A DNA stretch of 64,000 nt, taken from positions 25,029,105 through 25,093,104 of the forward strand of contig OZ020523.1 of NCBI GenBank assembly GCA_963971425.1. Reading direction: 5' to 3'. Below the pieces are notes generated by a model, which was not told the origin of the DNA, searched no databases, and saw only the letters and a list, made by a program, of their open reading frames with translations. Within the stretch, counting starts at the first letter, position 1, and the number at the start of each line of letters is the position of its first letter. Origin of the DNA: Bryoerythrophyllum caledonicum. Lineage: Eukaryota; Streptophyta; Bryopsida; Pottiales; Pottiaceae. A program made the translations under genes and the position numbers. Positions 10,319-20,458 of the stretch are shown in pieces.

Positions 10319-11032
10319 CTAAACGCCACGGTTATGTCGCTGCAACAACTGTACGCATCCAGACAAAGGGCAAGTCCAATCCCCGGACGGTAGAGTAGAA
10401 AGAGGTGGTGTCAGGCAAGCTATATGCCAACCACGCTGGCAATGGTCACAAAGCAACATGGTAGCCGCACCATTCTTCTCACCACACACAAAACACAGAA
10501 GACCCTGTGGCACAACGGCCAACTCAGGATGCACGGAACCATCAATGGGCAAATGGCAGGGCGCGTAGTTCTTGGAGTGCTCCCGACACTCCCGGCCATC
10601 TTTGCCTTCCAGCAACAAGATGCCACTAGGCAACCCATCCTTCACACGAAGAATGGTGCGCCCGGCCTTGACGTCCAACGTCGTTGGCGCCTCACGCTGC
10701 AAATAAACATAATCTCCAGTGGAGAAACGCCACAAGTGAGGTCAGTAAGCGCCGCTGCGAATGCGAGCGTACCGTAACGTGTCGCCATGCTGAGCAATGG
10801 ATAGATTCTCCATGGCCATTGGCATGGCCTGCTTGAAGAACTCCGCTCGGTCACGCAGACACTGGATCCAGACCTCTGGATTGTCCAAATCCACCACTGG
10901 AGCTAACTTCTCCCGTACAGAACTGGGTCGAATTGGCTCCCGTCCGTACAACAATTGATATGGACTGAAAGCGGCTAAAGAGGCCTACCGGCTAAACCGA
11001 TATCCTATGGCGATCCATGGTATCATCAAATC
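10319..11032 (-). pseudogene. DNMT-gypsy integrase C-terminal region with PHD finger
   Basis: After the integrase core the frame continues through TGA and TAG changes into a linker (SLAAFSPYQLLYGREP), a beta-rich region (GDYVYLQREAP) and a C-terminal zinc finger. The finger is CFVCGE..., LLCDHCQRGWHIACL, LSTLPSGDWTCPLSGC: the C4HC3 spacing of a PHD finger, including the Trp two residues before the penultimate Cys. PHD fingers commonly bind histone H3 tails (family knowledge). Chromoviruses usually have a chromodomain here, so this may be a substituted targeting module. Two stops (TGA near 10736, TAG near 10987) disrupt the frame in this copy. Confidence 0.8.
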
Positions 11033-11704
11033 TCAATCACGGTAGCCTCCCTGAAGTAATCCATACTTCTGTAGTTCACGCTTGATGGTCTGAACCACAC
11101 GCTCCGCCAAACCGTCCGCTTCCGGATGATCCCGAGAAGTGGTACGGTGGTCAATGAAAGCCTTGGTGCACAAAGCCTCGAAAGCCCCCAAGAACTCCCG
11201 TCCCTGGTCAGTCAACACCTCAGCTGGGGCTCCAAAACGAGCTTGCTCCCGATCAAGGAATGCCATGGCCGCCAACTCCAAGGAGTTCTGTGGTAGTGCC
11301 ACAAGCTCAATCCACTTGCTGAAGTGCTCCACCATCACCAACACGTACTTGGCTCCACGTGGGATGACAACAAGCGGCCCGACAAAATCCAGAGACCAAC
11401 GGTAGCCCAAACCCATGATGAGCAAAGGTTGCAACTGTGGTGACAAGGTGTTGAAGCTGGATCTGACCCGATCACAGACTTCACACCGTAAAACGTACAT
11501 GGCGACCTGCTGATACATGCCGGTCCACCAATATTGGCTGCGCAACATCGAATGAGTCCGCCGCATGCCAAAATGACCACGGTCTTTGTGTACCTGCCGT
11601 ACCAACGAATCCCTCTGATCCGGTCTGGGAACTATGCGCCTAGTTCCATCCGGCCACAACCGAAATAGAAGGCCGTTCTCCCAACGGAACCTCGCTGTCC
11701 GGTG
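11033..11704 (-). pseudogene. DNMT-gypsy integrase
   Basis: It includes the HHCC zinc-binding region (VHKDRGHFG, then CEVCDRV) and the DDE core: first Asp in RWSLDFVGPL, second Asp in EVLTDQGREF, Glu in HPEADGLAERVVQ. It is in frame with the RNase H region upstream except for a TGA near 11705 where CGA is expected. The product would join the retroelement cDNA to host DNA. Confidence 0.9.
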
Positions 11705-13449
11705 TCAAACTCGATCGCGCTCCATGGCCGAAAGAACGGGCGGAAGTGTGCCATGTTGCAGCTTGTGCAAGACTGGCACGTCTTCCCACACGTTGCTGAC
11801 AACGTGGGCCTTGTCCGGTTTCTCATCGGCTGCCATATCAGGCAACGTCAATGTGGATCCGGACATCAATGTGAGATACGCTGCTGCATGCCACCCCGGG
11901 ACTGACTCCCTGTCACAATCCCCATGCCACCTGGCACCGTTCAAATCTTCCTCCGATGGACTTGGATTGCGAGAAAGACCATCTCCATCTAAGTTCGTGA
12001 TGCCTGCCCGGTGTACTACCTCAAAATCATACTCCTGGAGCAACAAAGCCCACTTGGCAAGCTTGCCAGTAAGCTTGTCAGACTCCATGAGCCACTTTAA
12101 AGGCTGGTGGTCGGTTACCAAAGTAAAACGCTGCCCATACAAGTAGGGCCTATAATGAGCTATGGCCCAAACCGCAGCCAAGGCCTCCCCCTCATAGGAC
12201 GAATAGTTGGACTCCGCGTTGCTGTTGCTCTTAGAAGCAAACGCCACAACGTACTCCCGTCCCTCATCATCCTTTTAAATCAACACGGCTCCCAATCCTA
12301 CCGCACTCCAATCCGTGTGCAAGTGGAAAGGCCGTGTAGCATCTGGACGCCGCAGTACAGGCGCTGAACCGAGCTTCAATTTCAAAGTAGCAAACGCCTG
12401 CTGCTGCTCCCGTCCCAAGTCCGTGGCTGATCCTTCCCCGTGAGAATAGTCAACGGCTTGGCAATCAAGCTGAAGTTCTTGACAAACCGACGATAGTAAT
12501 TCGCCAAGCCAAGAAAAGTTCAAAGCCGTGACACGTCGATTGGGGCAGAAATCTTCTGCAACGCTTCCACCATGGCCTGCTACACGCCAAGACCCCCTGG
12601 AACAATCATATGTCTCAAATATGGTAACCAGTCGTGAAAGAACTAGCACTTGCCATGGTGCAAGCGCAATCCTCACTATCGTAACCTCTCAAATACCGCC
12701 TGAAGATGCTTCACATGCTCCTGTGGGCTGCTACTAAAAATGATAACATCATCAATGTAGCATCGGGCAAACGGTAGACCGGTCAACACCCGGTCCATCA
12801 CCCTCTGAAACTCAGCGGGTGCGTCCTTGAGGCCAAATGGAAGAAACTTCCTATGGTAGAGCTGATCACTCCCATCCAGATCAACTCCCCACAACGCGGT
12901 CTTCACCCGGTCGTCCACCATCAATGGTAACTGGTGGTAACCAAACCGCAAATCCAGAATACTAAATACTCTGGCGTGTCCCACCGCATCAAACAACTCC
13001 TCTGGCGTGGGCATGGGATACCGATCTGACTTGGTCTTACGATTGACCGGCCTATAATCCCCACACATCCGCTTCTATGTCCAGTTGCCAAAGATGTCCT
13101 TCTTCGATGGCATCACCGTGGCACAAGCGTACTCGCCGTTGGAGAGCTCAATGAAGCTGGCGTCCAACAACTCCTGACAACGAGTCTGAACCCCAACTTT
13201 CTCAGAGAGGTTGAGCTAGTGCGGTCGTCGGAAGATCAGGTGGTCGTCCTCCAATTGAATGTGGATCGGTTGGCCTCTGTAGCCCTCCAAATCATGGAGA
13301 CTTAAGGCAAAATAACTACGATACGAACGTATAAACGCTTGTATCCTTCGTGCCTGGGCACCGGTAAGATGTGGCCCTAAATCCAAAGGCCAATCATCAA
13401 ACTCCGTGGTCTCCTTCTCCACCGTAGAAGACTCACCGCGTACCGGCAC
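11705..13449 (-). pseudogene. DNMT-gypsy reverse transcriptase and RNase H
   Basis: The RT motifs are present: CGDYRPVNRKT, FSILDLRFGYHQL, FLPFGLKDAPAEFQR and the catalytic YIDDVIIF. The connection [19 protein letters not shown] and the RNase H region (HTDWSAVGLGAVL, YEGEALAAVWA, TDHQPLKWL, DGDGLSRNPS) follow. Breaks are TAG codons near 13210, 13064, 12655 and 12580, a frameshift near 12500 and a TAA near 12272. The order and motifs are typical of Ty3/gypsy. Confidence 0.9.
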
Positions 13450-13698
13450 GGCCGGTGATTGCTACTTGGTAGCAGAGAGGGCATTAATGCCCCCAGATCC
13501 CTCACTCACAAGATCTACAGAAAATCCCGTGTCGTGATGATAAAACTGGGAAAAGATATCCCGAGCATCCTCACGGCCAAAGTCCTCTGCCAAGGCTGCA
13601 AAGACACGCTGAGCACGAAACTCCTCAGCTGCATGCCTCTTCAAACGAAAAATCAACTCCGCTTCCTCGATCTCTGTGAGATGTGGCACCGCTGCCCC

Positions 13699-14803
13699 CT
13701 AACCATCAGAGTCTTCCCCCAACACGCGTGGATGGTCACTCGAACGACGTTGAGCGGCGAAACAGAGGCCACATAGCCAAACGAGGGTGTTGAGGTCAAT
13801 GGCTTGACCCAACAAATAACGGCGTTGGCCCTCTGAGATATCTGGTGCGGCGGTGGTGCCTGTCAAAATGCCCATCGCCTGCTCCCTCTCATCGGCAAAA
13901 GGCTCCTCGTAAGTTTGGGAAGAAGAATCCCAAACCATTCCCGGACCACGTGCCCTGAAGGCAAAAGAGCCCGGATAGCACATCAAGGTGGGAAATGCAC
14001 CCCGAGTGAAACCTACGCGGTTGACCACCGCCAATGGTGGCTCATCCTCCTTGGTAACCTCCGTGGATACACGGTGGTCATCCAAAATGTCATCGACCTC
14101 ACGGCGCACGGGCCGTTGCACTTGAGCAAGTGCAGAAGTGAGCGTCGTGGATGATGCCATGTTGGTCCAAATCCAACGTGGCCGATGGGCGTAAGATCCC
14201 AACGCCGCGGCATCAACAAACGTAGGGGGACCAAGAAGGTGATGGATGTACGCCCCATCCTCACGCACTCTCGTCCGTGTATTCCCCAATGGGGGGTACA
14301 TTCTCAAAAATGTACCCCGGTGGTGTCGATTGGTGGGTAATCCACCACTGGACGAGCCTGAGCAAATCCGCAAAGAGACCCGACCATGGATCATCCAAGA
14401 CACGTCCACTGCCTCCTCGTGAATGGCCTTGGCAAGGCCATCCGGCAATCACCAAGTCCACGTGACCTAACCGGCGAAGATCATCCTCACTGATTAACGT
14501 CACATCACGTGGCAACTTGCCAAAACACCGTCGAATCGCAGAAGGTGGTAACTGCTTTGGATACAACGCTAGAAGACGCTGAATGTGATGGTGAGCGGCA
14601 CGATTGGCTGCAAAGCCACTATCCACGTGGATATACCGTCGTACCTTGAGCCTGGCCTCTAACACAGCCGCGAGCCCCATACCAATACCGGCAAATAACT
14701 CCACAATGGTAATACCCTCATCAGGTGGTTGCCATTGAATAGTGCGAGCCAACAACGGGGTGGAAGAGTCTACTGACAAGGGTGGAGCATCAAGAGCGTC
14801 CAT
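13699..14803 (-). pseudogene. C5 cytosine DNA methyltransferase domain inside the gypsy polyprotein
   Basis: Motif I is VELFAGIGMG, which binds S-adenosylmethionine. Motif II is YIHVDS. Motif IV is AGWPCQGHSRGG, with the catalytic Cys in PCQ. Motif VI is FENVPP, with the catalytic Glu in ENV. Then DAAALGSYAHRPRWIWTN resembles the post-motif VI region of DNMT3/DRM-type enzymes, and LLGQAIDLNTLVWL fits motif X. A frameshift near 14290, just after motif VI, splits it. It shares the frame of the upstream protease apart from one TAA near 14829 and joins the RT frame downstream, so it is an internal polyprotein domain, not a neighbouring host gene. The expected activity is 5-methylation of cytosine. 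Every catalytic residue I could check is retained. Confidence 0.92.
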
Positions 14804-14830
14804 AATCTCCCGACTCCGACGAGTGAGCTC

Positions 14831-15538
14831 TTACGGCGTCCCCCACGGCGGAAGCGGGTCCTTGCAATGACGGGCAAGGATCGCCAATGGTGGGTGCTCG
14901 CGTAAATCCTCCACCCTAGATATAAATGCATATATCTCCTCCAAAAGGAAAGGACCACACGGCAAGTCCGATGCCAGAGCACTGCACCCAAACATAGCGT
15001 CCGTTGTCGAAGTCACCGCGCTAGCTGCGAAGACCAGAGGGATGAGCTCTTTCCTGCCATCACTGGCAGACCACCCTGGTCTAATCCAGGCTTCCTCCGT
15101 CCAGTTATCCACCCCAAATCCAAGAGGATATAGTGCCTGCTGGCCCACTAAAATATCGTAGTTGGTGGCGCCAGCCACAGCACACTGGAGAGATACGTGA
15201 GAGAATAAAGGACCAGATCCGACGCCAAACATCAACTGCAATGGATGTCGGGTGTAGCCCATGGCCTTTTCCGTGCCCCCAACCGATGTAAGAATTGTGA
15301 ATGGACAAGGCTCGAGGTCCGAAGCACCTAGACCCAAATCTTGGGCTAGCTGTTTGCCAATCATCACTGGCTGAGCTCCGGAGTCCAACATAACACAAAC
15401 GGGAGTAGCTCGAGTTGGGTTGCCGTCCGTACGACCAACCACCATGACTCTGTCATCGTTTACCAAGCGTACCACCCCTGGATGCACACTACGTCCCTCC
15501 CGTGCCGATCGGGCTGCAACGTCAGACAAATAAGCCAC
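14831..15538 (-). pseudogene. DNMT-gypsy aspartic protease
   Basis: The catalytic motif is VCVMLDSGAQPVMIG (DSG, as in retropepsins). It is followed by the flap-like region and NYDILVGQQALYPLG, the conserved hydrophobic-hydrophobic-Gly end of the fold. It runs in frame into the methyltransferase domain. The protein would self-cleave the polyprotein and release that domain. Confidence 0.85.
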
Positions 15539-15547
15539 TTCAAAGAT

Positions 15548-17308
15548 CTAGGACTGATCTCCGGAGGGCTGCTTCATAAGAGTGGAAGTCGCATTGGCCT
15601 CAAACGTGGAAATAGCCTCCGCCGCCAATTTGGCTCGCATTGCCACCAAATCCTCCTCGGTGGGTGGAGCCGTCACTGCCTCTACTACCTCCAATGATGG
15701 CATGGGCACCTTGCCCTCCAACATACTACCCGCCAAGTGGAATATACCGGATGTTTGAAAATCCAGTGTCAAAAAGTCTACACCGGCAAACATTGGCAAC
15801 CGCAATACCTTGTACGCCAAGGAATGAGCAACATCCACATGAGTGGAAGAAACTGGTGGTACGGTAGTCAAAGGGGGAGCGGCACCAGTAGCAGCTCCAT
15901 CCGCAATGCCAAACGACAGTGGTAGCCGTGACTAACTAATGTGGTCCGGTAACCCCACGTGACGTAGGCGACCACTCGTACCCGATACACTGGATGAAGG
16001 TGGCACTGCCTGAGCAGTGGTCTGAGCACGAGTCGCAACTGCAACCACAACCTCCCCGGAAGCACCATAGAAATAGGCATCCATGGCTGAGGACGAACCA
16101 CGACTCTTCACTGGAGCCCGTGCATTCACCACTTGTCCCAAAGAAGCATTCGCACTCAACTTCTTCACCTTCGCCTTCTCTGCCCCTTTTTCTTGGAACA
16201 GTTTAGGTCCCCTTTGGTGTGACCGGGTTCTCCACAAGCCCAACAATGCACAACCTTTTCAGATTGTGCCTCCGCCAAGCTACTCGTCGCAGTAGCAAGC
16301 TTCTTGGTCTTGGGAGCATCCATCAATGACGTGACCAAGTCTGTGACCTCGGACACGCCCAACGCTCTATCAAGCGCTTCCACCTCAGCTAACGCTTGAG
16401 CCAAACTAGCGTTGCCGTGATAATAAAAAAAAAGACGGGAGGTGATCAAGTCCACCATCCTCTTGACCAACTTGGACATAAAAATCTTCACAAGTTGGCG
16501 CTCCGTGAAGACATCACCTGCCTCTGCCGCCAACCGCGCCAATCGAGTATACATGGTGCGCGGCGTGTCCTCCTTTTCACGGCGGAAATCCTGGATGCGT
16601 TGCATCTGATCACGCCGGAATCCCCCATACTCCACCTCCAAGTGCGCCATGAACCGCACAAGAGGATCAAAGGCTAGTGGCAGACCGACGGCCATCAATG
16701 CCGCCCGCATGGCCTGGCCAAACGCGACATGGCCCCATGCCGGACGCCTCATCTACAAGGGCAATGCCCTTCTGTCTGGAATCCTCACTGGAAGAGCCTC
16801 CTTCCTCCTTGGGTTGATCGGTAAAGGCCGGGACACGAGCAACGGCACTCTCCTTGAGCGTAGTCACCAATTCCACCCGGTCGCGCCAATAGTCCTCAAC
16901 CGGACGCAACTCCTCCGCATGCAGTACCGACCACCTCCCATAGGTCTGGAGCGCCTCCAACTCCAAATGCTGAGGCAAAAGCTCAAAAGCGTACCAGTCG
17001 TTGAACGACGGTAAACGTTGGCGCTTCTCCTTCATCTATGTCTAGAAACGGAGCCGCCAATCGGGTAGGGAGATGCCCCCAGGCCGACTTGAGAAACGAT
17101 CACGCACAACGTGGCGGTGATTGTCCTCCATGTCGTCAAACGTGCCTACACTCCAAACTCGAAGCCTACGGTCGGTATCCAACGCCGAAATAGGCTCAAA
17201 AGCCTCGTCGGTATCCGACCCTGGCCCAAAGTCTGAAGCCGGTGCACTCTTCGGAGAATTTGATGAGGGAGAACGGTAATACCGACTTCTCGTACTCACT
17301 ATAAACAA
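15548..17308 (-). pseudogene. DNMT-gypsy gag with CCHC-like knuckle
   Basis: The frame starts at 17308 after a leader. A helix-rich capsid-like region (residues from 17035 downward, GFRRDQMQRIQDF) is followed by a zinc knuckle CWACGEPGHTKGDLNC, whose His-to-last-Cys spacing is longer than the usual four. A basic linker and a Ser/Ala-rich spacer then run to the protease. Two TAG codons near 17040, a frameshift near 16750, a frameshift at the A-run near 16190 and a TAG near 15930 break it. It would form the particle coat around the element RNA. Confidence 0.8.
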
Positions 17309-18737
17309 AAATCCCCTGGGTAACTATCTACGGGTGCTATCTAAAGGGTAAGGGTACGGACGGACAACCTGTACCTGCAAAATCACCAAGCTATGTGCTT
17401 TGCCGGTCATCACCTCCGGCTAACACAGGTCCAACCACATCCCCCCACATGAAAAGGTCTTTCCGGTCATTACTCCGACTTCACCCCTACGGTACCCTAT
17501 CACAAGCTAGTACAACAATAAATGGGGCCACTAGAAAACACCGGCAATAAGCCCGCAACACGGGGGAGGTACCGCACAAGAATCCAGAAATCAAAACCGG
17601 ATCCTCTCCCCCAACAACATAGAAGCAAGAAAATGAAAGAGACAGCACCACTGGCACACGTCTGCAGTGGATGCCTCAAAGTCGCAAAACCTGCAAATCA
17701 AATAGAAACTCTAAAAGTGTTCTCCCCTAATGTCTAAAACTAAGGGAGTAGTGGAGATTGACCGTGGTGTTTAAAAACACTATCCATCCAATGAAATCAC
17801 ATACATTGGTGGATAATCATGACAAACGCCAAACTAATGCTAAAATTAGGTCAAATGGCGGAAACCCTAACTATAAGCATAAATGTCACTCACATCCGAG
17901 AAACAATGCCTTTGAAATCTACTCCTCAAGTTTAACACTATTTTTTTAAATTTTTTTTTTTTATAGATCACAAAACAGGCCCTCACGAAAAAACTAGCAA
18001 AATATTATTTTTTTTTATAAACTAATTTTTTTGTATCACTAGACTTATAATTCCTTCACGAATCCAAATCCGTCATCGGAATCGCAAAATACTCAAAATT
18101 GCAAAATCTAAAATTCTAACATCCAACTCTAGGGACTTTCTAAAATTTGGTGCAAAAACTAGCGCAATTAGGGGTCCGCGGCACGTGTTTTGGTACCTGG
18201 AAGCTGACGCATTAATGTCTTGCTGCCTTTGGGTCCCTCCCGTCCGAGGCCTGATGACGCCCAATGACGTCACCTTGGTACAGCTCGTGTCCCGAGGTAC
18301 ATCCAATAGAGTTCACGACCCAGCCTTTCCTCCTGCGGGTCCCATGCTCCACGCGTCCCGACTTAACGAGCTGTCCATCTTTGTCCTCGTTATCGCCTCT
18401 CTTGTACGCCACGCGTCCTTGCAGCCTGAAATCAAACCCTGATTCCTTCGCGAATTTCATAACATCGGCTCCCCTGTCCAGCAACCAGCGGTCGCATGTA
18501 TCTTCCCGCTTCGACCAGCGGTCGTCCACGGGGGCGACTTAGAAGACCCTCCAGGTCCAGAGAGTCTCAAATTCCAAGAAATCAAACCCTAACTTCAAGA
18601 CACTAATTTTTGCATAACCTCGCAAAATATCATTAGTGCTAGAAATACCCACTCTTCCTCTACTCTTCTCTCCTTCCTTCACAAACTCCCTGAATGTGAA
18701 AATGATAAGATAATTAGGAATTATGAGAGGTCTTTAT
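17309..18737 (-). other. DNMT-gypsy leader; no gene seen
   Basis: This lies between the 5' LTR and gag on the minus strand. It contains T/A-rich stretches (about 17940-18040) and no reading frame I can support. Confidence 0.55.
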
Positions 18738-19102
18738 CAAGTGAATGTATTGCATGTCACAAGAGTAGTCAAGCGTCACACACACCATAATGGGTGAATC
18801 AACGAGTGTGAAGTACAAATGGAAAGCATGAGACTTTACTAATGGCTTAAACCGCCACTTACAAGCAACTCTCAAACACTACTCCACTCTCACTCACAAA
18901 GCTTGTCAACTTGACAAAGACTTCAAGTCAAAGACAAGTGCAGCGCTATACGCACACACACGGAACCCTAAGTGGATGAAAATCATCCACGGATGAAAGC
19001 GGTGCGCCGCCGTTCATCCCTAAACACACGTAGATTAGTAACAAACTAATCTTCGCTAAAATCTACGATACGGAGAGGCCCTCGATGCCACGTCCCGTGA
19101 CA
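18738..19102 (-). repeat. DNMT-gypsy 5' LTR
   Basis: It pairs with 9751-10114, sharing for instance TTGCATGTCACAAGAGTAGT and the CCCGTGACA end. Differences are scattered single bases, so the insertion is not brand new. Confidence 0.75.
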
Positions 19103-19106
19103 AAAC

Positions 19107-19500
19107 GACCGTGTGATAAGTTGGACTACCGGAGATTAGGACCATTTGTCGTCCAGAAGCAAATCAATCCCATGGCTTACCGTATGGAGTTGCCGGCTGC
19201 TATGAAGGTACATCCAGTCTTTCATGTCTCTTTGTTGGAGCATTATCGAGAATCGTCTTTTCCTGAAGAGTGCAAAGTCAGCCACCTAGTATTAAAATTG
19301 AGAACCACAAGGAATAGGAGGTGGATAAGATATTGGATTCATGGCAAAGATGGGATAAATTAGAGTACTTTGTGCATTGGAGCGGCTACGACATTAATGA
19401 ATGAACATGGGAATCGGCTGAAAATCTCGCCAATGCGCCGGAAAAGGTATAGGAATTTCATCAACGATATCCTCATAAACCTAAACCGTTTCGACGATAA
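19107..19500 (+). pseudogene. gypsy-1 GPF/Y region and chromodomain
   Basis: The resumed frame reads RRLGPFVVQKQINPMAY and HPVFHVSLLEHYRES, the GPF/Y module of gypsy integrases. After a frameshift near 19290 it continues into a chromodomain (ILDSWQRWDKLEYFVHWSGY, then TWES). A TGA in the DINE-TWES junction and a TAG (PEKV-EF) break it. Chromodomains target chromoviruses to marked chromatin (family knowledge). Confidence 0.85.
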
Positions 19501-19631
19501 CTTCTTTCTGAAGTTTGTTCATCGAGGAACATAAAAGGGAGGGAGGACACCACCAAAATTCATAGTTGATGTAGTTATTTTTCCCAAGCTGGAGTAGAAC
19601 TCTTCCAATAGCCATAGTTTGGCCTTCCGAT

Positions 19632-19985
19632 ATGGATAGTCAGGAGATAGATAGTATGCCAGTCGTATCATCTCAACCGACTAACTCACGAAGGCGACCC
19701 TGGGATGAAGAACCGCCGGTACCACGAAGACGACGGAGGATACCAAGTAACCGATCGCTGGTGATTGTATTCGAGGTCGAGACTGCTTTCAATCGTCTGC
19801 CAGAAGGCATGTTTGGAGGACAATTTCACAATGAAGATACTAAGGTCCATGCTTGGTCAGAAGTGGAAGGCGTAGGCCACTACCGTTGGCTTCAAGGACC
19901 GATAAATCACTTACCTTGTGAACAACAATTGGAGTTTATCGCAGAAGCAATGCGGCAGATCTTCATTTTTCTCCATTGGTACTAA
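19632..19985 (+). CDS. Extra ORF of gypsy-1 between chromodomain and 3' LTR (117 aa)
   Basis: It is a short open frame with an arginine-rich block (RRRPWDEEPPVPRRRRR) followed by a compact, possibly folded part. I do not recognise it. Its position downstream of pol and just before the polypurine tract is where some retroelements place an additional gene, but nothing suggests an envelope (no signal peptide or membrane segment). It could be chance. Confidence 0.35.
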   Translation: MDSQEIDSMPVVSSQPTNSRRRPWDEEPPVPRRRRRIPSNRSLVIVFEVETAFNRLPEGMFGGQFHNEDTKVHAWSEVEGVGHYRWLQGPINHLPCEQQLEFIAEAMRQIFIFLHWY

Positions 19986-20035
19986 CTAACGGCAACAGTG
20001 CTTCTCAGAGACCTCGAAGCTAAAGGAGGGGGTGA

Positions 20036-20458
20036 TGTCACGGACAAACACTAGAGACTCGTAGGAAACTTCTAGAAGATGCTAGAAGGTCCTAGGATTC
20101 TTGAGGACATTATTTGAGAAGCGTCTAGTTGATAGAAGTTGGTGGAAGTTGCTAGAGAAGCTTCCTATGTTGGCGGAAGCCTCTCGAGAAGCTTCTAGTT
20201 GATAGCGGTTGGTAGAAGTTGCTCGAGAAGCTTCCTATGTTGGCGGAAGCCCCTCAAGAAGCTTCCTAGACTAGCGTATATATTGGAGTCGAGGCTGAAG
20301 AGTTCTTCAGTCTCGACAACGCATCTCTTAGAGCTCTAGCTCACCCTTCTTGGTGTTGTTCGTGTTCTCATCTTGTTAATCTGAGTTCTTATTAGTTTCT
20401 GCCTTGCACAATTCTTCTAGCTTCGGTCTATTTGTCCGGTCTTTTGGTGTCCTGGACA
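20036..20458 (+). repeat. gypsy-1 3' LTR
   Basis: It follows a polypurine tract (AAAGGAGGGGG, about 20022-20032), starts TGTCACGG and ends CCTGGACA. It contains a ~70-base direct repeat (GAGAAGC.TCTAGTTGATAG at about 20116 and 20186) and a TATA-like TATATATT near 20277. After it the gypsy-2 gag frame begins, so gypsy-1 appears inserted in gypsy-2. Confidence 0.75.

Larger units (their letters stand above)
9642..19102 (-). mobile_element. DNMT-gypsy: gypsy retrotransposon carrying a DNA methyltransferase and a PHD finger
   Basis: It splits gypsy-1 between TK and RPCDKLDY of its polyprotein. AAAC flanks both ends (9638-9641, 19103-19106); a fifth base does not match. Terminal direct repeats of 364 and 365 bases lie at 9751-10114 and 18738-19102. 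Reading the minus strand gives gag, CCHC knuckle, aspartic protease, C5 DNA methyltransferase, RT, RNase H, integrase and PHD finger, in largely one frame. The breaks are nonsense changes, mostly TAG where CAG is expected and TGA where CGA is expected, plus about four frameshifts (near 16750, 16190, 14290 and 12500). Confidence 0.9.
4307..20458 (+). mobile_element. gypsy-1: chromodomain Ty3/gypsy retrotransposon (3' part, twice interrupted)
   Basis: Reading through the insertions gives RNase H, integrase zinc-binding region, integrase core, a GPF/Y-like stretch, a chromodomain, one extra ORF, a polypurine tract and an LTR, in the canonical chromovirus order. The 5' part (gag, protease, most of RT) is beyond the hAT-1 copy A that interrupts it at 4306/4307. 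Insertions at 5522-9368 and 9642-19102 split the integrase and its C-terminal region. Premature stops show that it is dead. Confidence 0.85.

Noticed and set aside
14261-14803. The DNA methyltransferase as a stand-alone host gene
   Set aside because: It shares one reading frame with the protease before it and the RT after it, and lies within the LTR pair of one element.
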